Shown here in pieces: positions 32,420 to 39,997 of a stretch of 64,000 nucleotides of DNA. Source of the DNA: JBGQOG01 sp052113705 (GTDB taxonomy: Bacteria > Pseudomonadota > Alphaproteobacteria > Rhodobacterales > Rhodobacteraceae); NCBI RefSeq assembly GCF_052113705.1, contig NZ_JBGQOG010000002.1:372001-436000 (forward strand), read 5' to 3'. Within the stretch, counting starts at the first letter, position 1; each line of letters begins with the position of its first letter. The position numbers and the translations under genes were made by a program. Under the pieces are notes generated by a model. The model had not been told where the DNA came from and did not search any database. It saw nothing but the letters and a program-made list of their open reading frames with translations.

Positions 32420-34368
32420 GTGCGCCCGAACAGCCGTTCAATATCGGCCAGTTTCAGCTCGACATAGGTGGGGCGGCCGTGGTTGCACTGGCCCGAATGC
32501 GGCGTTGCCTCCATCTCGCGCAACAGCGCGTTCATCTCTTCCGCCCGCATCTGCCGGCCTGAACGGATCGAGCCGTGGCAGGCCATCCGGCTCAGCACCG
32601 CTTCGATTTTCGCCTGCAGGCGCTGGCTGTCGCCGAGATCGGCCAGCTCATCCAGAATGTCGCGCAACAGTGCGGCGGCATTGATCTCGCCCAGAATCGC
32701 CGGGGTTTCGCGCACGGCGATGGCGCCGCCGCCAAAACCCTCGATCGTCAGGCCCATGCAGGCCAGATCCTCGGCCAGATCCAGAAGCCGCGCGGCATCG
32801 CCCGCCGAAAGCTCGACGATTTCCGGGATCAGCAGCGCCTGCGCCGCCACGCCGTTTTCCGCCATCTGTCGCTTCAGCCGCTCATAGACCAGCCGTTCAT
32901 GCGCGGCATGCTGATCCACGATGACCATGCCGTCGCGGGTCTGGGCGATGATGTAATTCTCATGCACCTGCGCGCGGGCGGCCCCCAGCGGGTGGTTGCT
33001 CCCCTGTGGCACGGGCGGCAGATCCTCGGCCCGGGCGGTGGGGCTGAAGGGTGAAACCTCGCCGGTGAGCGGGTCGGTGCGGTAGCTGGGGGCGGCTTCG
33101 GCCCAGCCGGGCATCGGCGCTTGCGCCGGGGCAGGGGCCTGCGCCGCATAGGCGCTGCGGAGCGCGCCCGCGCTGGGTCGGTCCATCTGATAAATGCGGG
33201 GGGCGCTGAGATCGGGCTGATAGGGCGTCTGGCCCAGGGCCGCACCCATCCCCTCGGGCCGCATCGCCCCCAGAGTGGCGCCCGCCACGGTGGAGGAGGC
33301 GCGGTGCCCGGCCCCGGCCAGCGCATGGCGCAGGGCGGTGACGATCAGCCCGCGCGCCAGCCCGGATTCGCGAAACCGCACCTCGGATTTCGCCGGATGC
33401 ACGTTCACATCGACCCGCTCGGGATCGCAGGTGATGAACAGGACGGCGGCGGGATGGCGGTCGCGCGAGAGGAAATCCATATAGGCGGCCCGCAAAGCGC
33501 CCAACAGCATCTTGTCGCGCACCGGACGGCCGTTGACGAAGAGGAACTGTTCGACCGCCGCGCCGCGCGAATAGGTGGGCAAGGCGGCATAGCCGGTCAG
33601 GCGCAGCCCCTCACGCTCGGCATCAATCGGCAGGGCATTGTCGGTGAAATCGCGGCCCAGAACCCGGCCCAACCGCCCGGCGAGCGCGTCGAACAATTCG
33701 CCCTGCTCGGCATCGGCGCGGAAAATCTCGCGGCCGCCCGATTTCTGGGCCGCCTTGTCGCCGGACATGTCGCGCAGGGTAAAGCTGACATAGGGCTCCG
33801 CCATCGCCAGCCGCTTGATCACATCGGCGATGCTCTGCGCCTCGGCCCGGTCGGTGCGCAGGAATTTCAGCCGGGCGGGGGTGGCGTAAAAGAGATCGCG
33901 CAGTTCGACCACCGTGCCTGCGGTGAGGGCGGCGGGCTTGACCGGGCCGATCTTGCCGCCCGCCACGGTGATCTCGGCGGCATCCTCGCCCGCCACGCGC
34001 GAGGTGATGCTGAGCCGCCCCACCGCGCCGAGCGAGGGCAAAGCCTCGCCGCGAAAGCCGAAGGTGTGGATGTTCAACAGATCGCTGCCGTCGATCTTCG
34101 AGGTCGCATGCCGCGACAGCGCCAGCGGCAGATCCTCGGCGGTCATGCCGCAGCCGTCATCCGTGATGCGGATCAGGGTCTTGCCGCCATCGGCATAGGC
34201 CACATCAATCCGCCGCGCCCCGGCATCCAGCGCATTTTCCACCAACTCCTTGACCGCCGAGGCCGGACGCTCCACCACTTCGCCCGCCGCAATGCGGTTG
34301 GCGGCGGTTTCATCCAATTGCCGGATCACCGGGCGTTCGGTCAGTATCTTGGGGGTATGCTGGTTCAT
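32416..34368 (-). CDS. mutL: DNA mismatch repair protein MutL
   Basis: A 650-residue MutL. The N-terminal GHKL ATPase has IRQLDETAANRIAAGEVVERP, ELVENALDAGA (Mg-binding Asn), ITDDGCGM, HATSKI and TFGFRGEALPSLGAV. After a Pro/Ala-rich linker the C-terminal dimerisation domain carries the endonuclease motif DQHAAHERLVYE (Asp485), MACHGSIRSG and CNHGRPTYVELKL. So this is the nicking type of MutL, as expected in a MutH-lacking lineage. It is followed by overlapping rmuC and preceded by a strong hairpin that probably ends the upstream M16 transcript. Confidence 0.97.
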   Translation of the reverse strand: MNQHTPKILTERPVIRQLDETAANRIAAGEVVERPASAVKELVENALDAGARRIDVAYADGGKTLIRITDDGCGMTAEDLPLALSRHATSKIDGSDLLNIHTFGFRGEALPSLGAVGRLSITSRVAGEDAAEITVAGGKIGPVKPAALTAGTVVELRDLFYATPARLKFLRTDRAEAQSIADVIKRLAMAEPYVSFTLRDMSGDKAAQKSGGREIFRADAEQGELFDALAGRLGRVLGRDFTDNALPIDAEREGLRLTGYAALPTYSRGAAVEQFLFVNGRPVRDKMLLGALRAAYMDFLSRDRHPAAVLFITCDPERVDVNVHPAKSEVRFRESGLARGLIVTALRHALAGAGHRASSTVAGATLGAMRPEGMGAALGQTPYQPDLSAPRIYQMDRPSAGALRSAYAAQAPAPAQAPMPGWAEAAPSYRTDPLTGEVSPFSPTARAEDLPPVPQGSNHPLGAARAQVHENYIIAQTRDGMVIVDQHAAHERLVYERLKRQMAENGVAAQALLIPEIVELSAGDAARLLDLAEDLACMGLTIEGFGGGAIAVRETPAILGEINAAALLRDILDELADLGDSQRLQAKIEAVLSRMACHGSIRSGRQMRAEEMNALLREMEATPHSGQCNHGRPTYVELKLADIERLFGRT

Positions 34369-34389
34369 ACCCCCAGAATTAGCACAAAC

Positions 34390-34427
34390 CCGGAACCGGA
34401 GCCATAGATTCGCAGCCCCGGTTCCGG
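34390..34427 (-). terminator. Hairpin after the M16 operon, upstream of mutL
   Basis: On the minus strand CCGGAACCGG (34427-34418) pairs perfectly with CCGGTTCCGG (34399-34390) across 18 bases, extended by GGGC/GCTC-like flanks, then GTTTGT. It lies 14 bases after the M16 stop and 22 bases before the mutL start, so it probably terminates the M16 transcript or limits read-through into mutL. Confidence 0.65.
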
Positions 34428-34441
34428 CGGATCGGCGGCGT

Positions 34442-35755
34442 TTATTTCACCCCAACCGGACGGCCCACCACGACGAAGCGCAAGGCATCAGCATTCAGAA
34501 GACGTTTGGCGACGCGCGCCACATCTTCCTTGGTCACCGCCTCAACCTTGGCATTGCGGGTGTTGACGTAGTCGCGCGGCAGCCCCTGCATCTGCATGCC
34601 CACCAGAATGTCGGCGATCCGGCCATTGCCGTCAAAGCGCAAAGGATAGGCTCCGGTGAGATAGGTTTTGGCCTCATCCAGCTCTTTGTCCGTCACACCG
34701 CCACTGGCCATTTTCGCCCATTCCGCTTTCGTCACCTTGATCGCCTCGGCCACTTTTTCATTGGCCGAAGAGAAACCGCCCTGCCAGGTGGCCCCCAGAT
34801 CGCGGGGCACGAGGTAGCTGCCGATGCCATAGGTCAGGCCACGCTTTTCGCGCACCTCTTCCATCAGGCGGCTGGCAAAGCCCGCGCCGCCGATGACCTG
34901 ATTGGCGACATAGGCTGCAAAGAAATCGGGATCATCCATGTCGATCCCGGCCTCACCAAAGATCACCACCGATTGCGGGGTGTCAAAATCCACCACGGTG
35001 GTGCCGCCGGTCAGTTTCAGCTCGGCGCGGGGGGGCATCGGTGCGCCGGTGGCGGGCAGGTCGCCCAACAGATGATCCAGCATCTTGCCCAGTTGATCGG
35101 GTGTGATGTCCCCCACCGCCGAGACATAGATGCGGTCGCGCGCCAGCACCCGGGCGCGGGCGTCAAACATATCCTCGCGCGTCAGCTTGCTCACGCTCTC
35201 GGCGGTGCCGTTCTGGTCGCTGCCATAGGGATGCTCGCCCCAGGCCTGCTGCGCAAAGGCATTGCCCGCAATCGCATTCGGGTCGCGGCTGTCGGCGGCG
35301 ATGATCGAGAGCACCTGTCCCCGCACCCGGTCGAGCGCATCCTGATCAAAGCGCGGATTGACCAGCGCCTCGCGCAAGAGATTGACCGCCTTGTCGCGGT
35401 TGTCGCTGAGCATGCGGGCGGAAACCGACACTGTGTCCGAGCCGGCGTCAAAGCTGAAATCGGCGGCAAGGGATTCCGCCGCCTCGGCAAAGCCCTGGGC
35501 GTTCATCTCGCCCGCACCTTCCTCGATCAGCGCGGTCATCAGATTGATCTCACCGCGCTTGCCCGGCGCATCGAGCGAGGTGCCGCCGCGAAAGCGGACC
35601 TCCAGCGCGGTGAAGGGGATCGAATGGTCCTCGACCAGCCAGGCCTTCAGCCCGCCGGGCGAGGTCACCTCCTGAATGTCGACGGCATGGGCGGGGCTGG
35701 CCACGGCAAAGGGGGCCAGCGCGAGCGTGGCGGCGACGAAAAGCGCGCGGATCAT
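34442..35755 (-). CDS. M16 family peptidase-like protein, non-catalytic subunit
   Basis: A 437-residue secreted M16B protein. A signal peptide (ending SPAHA) is followed by the M16 fold: LKAWLVEDHSIPFTALEVRFRGG, then where the HxxEH zinc motif should be there is INLMTALIEEGAGEM, so the catalytic ligands are absent. The C-terminal half keeps the R/Y-type substrate contacts (REKRGLTYGIGSYL). Non-catalytic M16 subunits usually pair with a catalytic partner, and here one overlaps its start by 4 bases. The pair probably works as a periplasmic heterodimer that degrades or trims peptides. Confidence 0.92.
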   Translation of the reverse strand: MIRALFVAATLALAPFAVASPAHAVDIQEVTSPGGLKAWLVEDHSIPFTALEVRFRGGTSLDAPGKRGEINLMTALIEEGAGEMNAQGFAEAAESLAADFSFDAGSDTVSVSARMLSDNRDKAVNLLREALVNPRFDQDALDRVRGQVLSIIAADSRDPNAIAGNAFAQQAWGEHPYGSDQNGTAESVSKLTREDMFDARARVLARDRIYVSAVGDITPDQLGKMLDHLLGDLPATGAPMPPRAELKLTGGTTVVDFDTPQSVVIFGEAGIDMDDPDFFAAYVANQVIGGAGFASRLMEEVREKRGLTYGIGSYLVPRDLGATWQGGFSSANEKVAEAIKVTKAEWAKMASGGVTDKELDEAKTYLTGAYPLRFDGNGRIADILVGMQMQGLPRDYVNTRNAKVEAVTKEDVARVAKRLLNADALRFVVVGRPVGVK

Positions 35756-37185
35756 TGCTGCGCCTCCTGTTCCAGAAAGCCGGTGACGGCACGGCGGCGG
35801 TCAAACACCTCACGGGCGGCGGTCATCACATCCTCCTCGCTGACCGACATCAGCACATTCGGCCAATCGGCCACATCCTGCACCGTCAGCCCGGTGGCCA
35901 AAGCTTCGCCATAGCGGTTGGCGAGCCCCGAGACATTGTCCTGCGCGTAAATCTCCGAGGCGCGGATCTGCGTGCGGATCCGCTCGAACTGTGCGGGGTC
36001 GATGCCGTTCTTCAGGAAATCGGCCAGCACCTTGTCCATGTCGCTCTCCAGCTCGGTCAGGCTGACGCCCTCGGCGGGCACCGCGACCAGATTGAAGGTC
36101 GTGTCGTCCAGCGAGGTGCCGTCATAAGAGGCGCTGGCATGGATCGCCTTGCCCTGATCGAACATCAGCGCGCGGCCCAGCACCGAGGTGGCGCTGTTGC
36201 CGCCGAGAACCTCGGCCAGAATGGTCAGCGCGGCGGCCTTTTTCTGTTCGCCCGGATCGCGCTCTGGCGCGAGATAGCTGCGCACGACATAGGGCTGCTG
36301 CACGCGCGGATCGGTATAGGTCAGCCGCCGCTCGGCCAGCTGCGCGGGCTCTTGCGGGCGGACACGCGGCGCCAGATCGGGGGTGGGGTCCAGCGCGCCA
36401 TAGTATTTCTCGGCCAGCGCCTTCACCTCTTCCGGGGTCACATCGCCCGCCACCACCAGAATGGCGTCATTCGGTGCATAGAAACGGTGATACCAGGCCA
36501 GCGCATCATCGCGCGTCATCTGCTCCATCTCCTGCCGCCAGCCGATCACCGGCGTGCCATAGGGGTGGTTGAGATATTGTGCGGCGCGCAACTGCTCGCC
36601 AAACAGGGCCGAAGGATCGCTGTCGGTGCGTTGGGCGCGCTCTTCCAGCACCACCTCGCGCTCGGTCTGCCAATCGTCGGGCGAGATCTGCAGATGCCGC
36701 ATCCGGTCGGCTTCCATCTTCATCACCAGCTCCAGCCGGTCAGCGGCGATGCGCTGGTGGTAGGCGGTGTAATCATAGGAGGTGAAAGCATTGTCCGAGC
36801 CGCCGTTCGATTCGACGGTTTTCGAGAACTCGCCCGGGGCCAATGTGTCGGTGCCCTTGAACATCAGATGTTCAAGATAATGCGCCACACCCGATTTGCC
36901 GCGCTGCTCATCGGCGGACCCGGCGCGATACCAGACCATCTGCACCACGACCGGGGCACGGTGATCCTCGATCACCACCGCTTCAAGGCCGTTCGGCAGG
37001 GTGAAATGCGTCACCGGATGCCCGGCGGGAATCGGCGCCTCGGATTCGGCGGTTTCCGGCGCTTGCGGGATCTGCGTCACCTCGGGGGTGGCCGGTGCGG
37101 CGAGGGGGGTGGTTTGTGCCTGTACCGGCAGCGCAAGGCAGAGCCCCAGCACAGCGGTCAGCGGGGTCAGCGGATGGGATGTCAT
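35752..37185 (-). CDS. M16 family zinc metallopeptidase, catalytic subunit
   Basis: A 477-residue secreted peptidase. The signal peptide ends near VQAQ, followed by a Pro/Ala/Glu-rich linker and the M16 domain with VVIEDHRAPVVVQMVWYRAGS and the inverted zinc motif in GVAHYLEHLMFKGT (His102, Glu105, His106); the third ligand glutamate is expected about 75 residues on. NAFTSYDYTAYHQ is also typical. Together with the overlapping downstream non-catalytic gene it matches known bacterial M16B heterodimers. Upstream on the same strand are DUF3035, lspA and purH. Confidence 0.94.
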   Translation of the reverse strand: MTSHPLTPLTAVLGLCLALPVQAQTTPLAAPATPEVTQIPQAPETAESEAPIPAGHPVTHFTLPNGLEAVVIEDHRAPVVVQMVWYRAGSADEQRGKSGVAHYLEHLMFKGTDTLAPGEFSKTVESNGGSDNAFTSYDYTAYHQRIAADRLELVMKMEADRMRHLQISPDDWQTEREVVLEERAQRTDSDPSALFGEQLRAAQYLNHPYGTPVIGWRQEMEQMTRDDALAWYHRFYAPNDAILVVAGDVTPEEVKALAEKYYGALDPTPDLAPRVRPQEPAQLAERRLTYTDPRVQQPYVVRSYLAPERDPGEQKKAAALTILAEVLGGNSATSVLGRALMFDQGKAIHASASYDGTSLDDTTFNLVAVPAEGVSLTELESDMDKVLADFLKNGIDPAQFERIRTQIRASEIYAQDNVSGLANRYGEALATGLTVQDVADWPNVLMSVSEEDVMTAAREVFDRRRAVTGFLEQEAQQ

Positions 37186-37258
37186 CTAAGCCTCCGGTTC
37201 GATGCCCGGAAGCTACGCCGTTCCCCGGCCCGTGCAAACCCGCATGACGCGGAGTTGA

Positions 37259-37804
37259 TCACTTGAGAACGAGTTCGGGATCCGGCGGTGCCGAGACGGT
37301 GGGCACGCCTGCAAGACGCCAGCGCTCCAGCTCGATATGTTGGTCCAGCGACATCGGTTTATAGGCGCTGTAATAGACGTTTACCTTCAGGAGACGTTCC
37401 AGAAAACGGCCATTATGCTCGCGCCGCCAGTCGAGATCCTCGGCGGCCAGTGTCGTGCGGATGTCACCATCCTGACCAAAGCGGCCGGCGCGCGCCACCA
37501 GCGCGCTATCGCCCGCCGGAATGCCCGGACGGGACAGCAGTTCAGGCTTGCCGCCGAGTGCCGCGACGGCATCGGCCACCGGCGTCGGGTCGGTGATGTT
37601 GCTGCCGCCCGGCGTCGGCTCGGGAAGGGCAGCCAGATCCGGCGGCATTTGCAGGGGCTTGGTCGGCAGAATCGAGAATTCATCCGGACCGCTGCCCGAG
37701 GAATGCAGGAACATCAGCTTGGGTACCTTGTCCCCACCGCCACAAGCGGTCAGCGCCAGAAGCGCTGCGCACAGCGTTCCGTGGATGCCGAATGTCGCCC
37801 GCAT
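37259..37804 (-). CDS. DUF3035 family lipoprotein
   Basis: A 181-residue predicted lipoprotein with lipobox LTAC (Cys21) followed by GGGDK. The mature part begins with low-complexity polar sequence, then PDEFSILPTKPLQMPPDLAALPEPTPGG, the marker of DUF3035, and ends with a helical region (RREHNGRFLERL) and YKPMSLDQHIELERWR. Function is unknown. AGGGAG lies 6 bases before the ATG at 37804. It sits between lspA, whose product matures lipoproteins, and the M16 pair on the same strand, an arrangement I remember as common in Rhodobacteraceae. Confidence 0.88.
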   Translation of the reverse strand: MRATFGIHGTLCAALLALTACGGGDKVPKLMFLHSSGSGPDEFSILPTKPLQMPPDLAALPEPTPGGSNITDPTPVADAVAALGGKPELLSRPGIPAGDSALVARAGRFGQDGDIRTTLAAEDLDWRREHNGRFLERLLKVNVYYSAYKPMSLDQHIELERWRLAGVPTVSAPPDPELVLK

Positions 37805-37834
37805 GCGTTGCTCCCTCATCTTCGTTGCCCTGTT

Positions 37835-38323
37835 CTAGCCTATGCGCTTGCGCGCGTCACGGGGGTTTTGCCCGGTAAACAGCACGAGCGCCAGTGCCCC
37901 GGCGAAAATCGCCACATCCGCGACGTTAAAGGAATAGGGATTGGCCAGCCCCGGCACCGACATGTTGAGGAAATCGGCCACCGCGCCATAGACCAGCCGG
38001 TCGATCACATTCCCGAGGGCACCGCCCACCAGAAGCCCGGTTGCCACCTGACCAAGGGTGCCCAGCCGGTTGCGCCGCGCCCAGATCCAGACCCAGACCG
38101 AGATCCCCAGCGCCAGCACGATCAGCGCCCAGCGGATCAGCGCGGCATCCCCGGCAAACAGGCCGAAGTTGACGCCCCGGTTCCAGGCCATCTGAAACAC
38201 CAGCCAGGGGTCGAACACCTCGATCCGCCCGACCTGATCCAGCCGCATCAGATGCACGACGATGTATTTTGACAGCTGATCGAGGATCAGGATCCCCGCG
38301 GTGACCCAGACGGCAATCCGCAT
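37835..38323 (-). CDS. lspA: Lipoprotein signal peptidase LspA
   Basis: A 162-residue inner-membrane aspartyl protease that cleaves prolipoprotein signals after lipidation. Four hydrophobic segments are visible; the family motifs are DQLSKYIVV near the N-terminus, MAWNRGVNFGLFA, and the two catalytic aspartates in GNVIDRLVYGAVADF and FNVADVAIF. GAAGGAAG precedes the ATG at 38323. The downstream gene is itself a lipoprotein, and this window encodes several other LspA substrates (MlaA, LptE, DUF3576). Confidence 0.96.
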   Translation of the reverse strand: MRIAVWVTAGILILDQLSKYIVVHLMRLDQVGRIEVFDPWLVFQMAWNRGVNFGLFAGDAALIRWALIVLALGISVWVWIWARRNRLGTLGQVATGLLVGGALGNVIDRLVYGAVADFLNMSVPGLANPYSFNVADVAIFAGALALVLFTGQNPRDARKRIG

Positions 38324-38345
38324 CTTGCGCTTCCTTCGTGTCAGA

Positions 38346-38379
38346 TTTCCGCCGGGGGCCAAGGCCTGCCCGGCGGAAA
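38346..38379 (-). terminator. Hairpin between purH and lspA
   Basis: A perfect 11-bp stem, TTTCCGCCGGG (38346-38356) with CCCGGCGGAAA (38369-38379), has a 12-base loop that itself contains GGCC-AA-GGCC. It lies 16 bases after the purH stop on the minus strand. The usual T-run is missing, so it may be an attenuator or RNA-stability element rather than a full terminator. Confidence 0.5.
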
Positions 38380-38394
38380 AGATCCTGTGGGGGT

Positions 38395-39984
38395 TTAGTG
38401 GCGGAAGTGGCGCATGCCGGTGAAGACCATCGCGAGACCGGCCTCATCCGCCGCCGCGATGACATCGGCGTCGCGCATCGAGCCGCCGGGCTGGATGATC
38501 GCCGTGGCGCCCGCCTCCGCGGCGGTGATCAGACCGTCGGCGAAGGGGAAGAACGCATCCGAGGCCACAACCGAGCCTTTGGTCAGCGGCTGACCCAGGC
38601 CCAGCACGTCGGCCATGTCCTGCGCCTTGCGCGCCGCGATGCGGGTGCTGTCCACCCGGCTCATCTGCCCCGCGCCAACGCCGACGGTGGCACCGTCTTT
38701 CACATAGATGATCGCGTTCGACTTCACATGTTTCGCCACGGTCCAGGCGAACATCAGGTCTTTCAGCTCTTGCTCGGAGGGGGCGCGCTTGGTCACCACT
38801 TTCAGATCGTCCATCGTCAGATGGCCGTTGTCTTTGCCCTGCACCAGCATGCCGCCCGCCACCTGACGATAGGCAAGCGAGGCCGCCGCCACATCCGGCA
38901 GTGCGCCGGTGGTCAGCAGACGCAGGTTTTTCTTGCCCGCAAAGATCTCGCGCGCCGCATCATCGGCATCGGGGGCGATGACGACTTCGGTAAAGATCTT
39001 GCAGATCTCTTCCGCCGTGGCCGCATCCAAAGTCTGGTTCAGCGCGATGATGCCGCCAAAGGCCGAGGTGCGGTCGCAGTCATAGGCACGTTTATAGGCT
39101 TCCAGCAGGCTCGCGCCTTGCGCCACGCCGCAGGGGTTGGCGTGTTTGATGATGGCGACAGCCGGGCCCTTGGCCGGGGCAAATTCCGCCACCAGTTCAA
39201 AGGCGGCATCGGTGTCGTTGATGTTGTTGTAGCTGAGTTCCTTGCCCTGCAGCTGTTTCGCGGTGGCCACGCCCGGACGGTTCGAGCCGTCCAGATAGAA
39301 GGCCGCGGATTGATGCGGGTTTTCGCCATAGCGCAGGCCCTGTGCCAGCGTGCCGGCAAAGGTGCGGCGGCGCGGGGTTTCCTCGCCGATCGCAGCCGCC
39401 ATCCAGGTGGAGACGGCGCTGTCATAGGCGGCGGTGCGGCCATAGGCGATCTGCGCCTGACGCTGGCGGAACTTCAGGCTGGTGCGGTCGTCGTTGGCAT
39501 CCAACTCGGCCAGAACCGCGCTGTAATCCTCGACATCCACCACCACGGTGACAAAACCGTGGTTCTTGGCCGCCGCGCGGATCATTGCCGGGCCGCCGAT
39601 GTCGATGTTCTCGATGCAATCGTCGTAGTCGGCGCCTTTGGCCACGGTGGCCTCGAACGGGTAGAGGTTGACGACCAGGAGATCGATCGCCTCGATCGCA
39701 TGGGTGCGCATCGCTTCCAGATGCTCTTCATTGTCGCGCAGCGCCAAGAGGCCGCCGTGCACTTTCGGGTGCAGCGTCTTGACCCGCCCATCCATCATTT
39801 CCGGGAAACCGGTGACATCGGCCACATCGCGCACGCTCAGCCCCGCCTGACGCAGGGTGATGGCGGTGCCGCCGGTGGACAGGATCTCGACGCCCCGCGC
39901 GGCCAGCGCACGGGCGAAATCGACCAGCCCGGTCTTGTCGGAGACGGAGATGAGGGCGCGGCGCAGGGGGACGAGATCGGTCAC
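38395..39984 (-). CDS. purH: Bifunctional AICAR formyltransferase / IMP cyclohydrolase PurH
   Basis: A 529-residue enzyme for the last two steps of IMP synthesis. The N-terminal IMP cyclohydrolase domain has RALISVSDKTGLVDFARAL, STGGTA, FPEMMDGRVKTLHPKVHGG and ENIDIGGPAMIRAAAKN. The C-terminal formyltransferase domain has RYGENPHQSAAFY, IIKHANPCGVA (catalytic Lys-His), SAFGGIIALN and SDAFFPFADGL. The start is a GTG at 39984, preceded by AAGGA; this gives exactly the usual family length. The upstream heparinase-like gene ends 13 bases before this start. Confidence 0.97.
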   Translation of the reverse strand: MTDLVPLRRALISVSDKTGLVDFARALAARGVEILSTGGTAITLRQAGLSVRDVADVTGFPEMMDGRVKTLHPKVHGGLLALRDNEEHLEAMRTHAIEAIDLLVVNLYPFEATVAKGADYDDCIENIDIGGPAMIRAAAKNHGFVTVVVDVEDYSAVLAELDANDDRTSLKFRQRQAQIAYGRTAAYDSAVSTWMAAAIGEETPRRRTFAGTLAQGLRYGENPHQSAAFYLDGSNRPGVATAKQLQGKELSYNNINDTDAAFELVAEFAPAKGPAVAIIKHANPCGVAQGASLLEAYKRAYDCDRTSAFGGIIALNQTLDAATAEEICKIFTEVVIAPDADDAAREIFAGKKNLRLLTTGALPDVAAASLAYRQVAGGMLVQGKDNGHLTMDDLKVVTKRAPSEQELKDLMFAWTVAKHVKSNAIIYVKDGATVGVGAGQMSRVDSTRIAARKAQDMADVLGLGQPLTKGSVVASDAFFPFADGLITAAEAGATAIIQPGGSMRDADVIAAADEAGLAMVFTGMRHFRH

Positions 39985-39997
39985 GGGGCAAGGGTCC

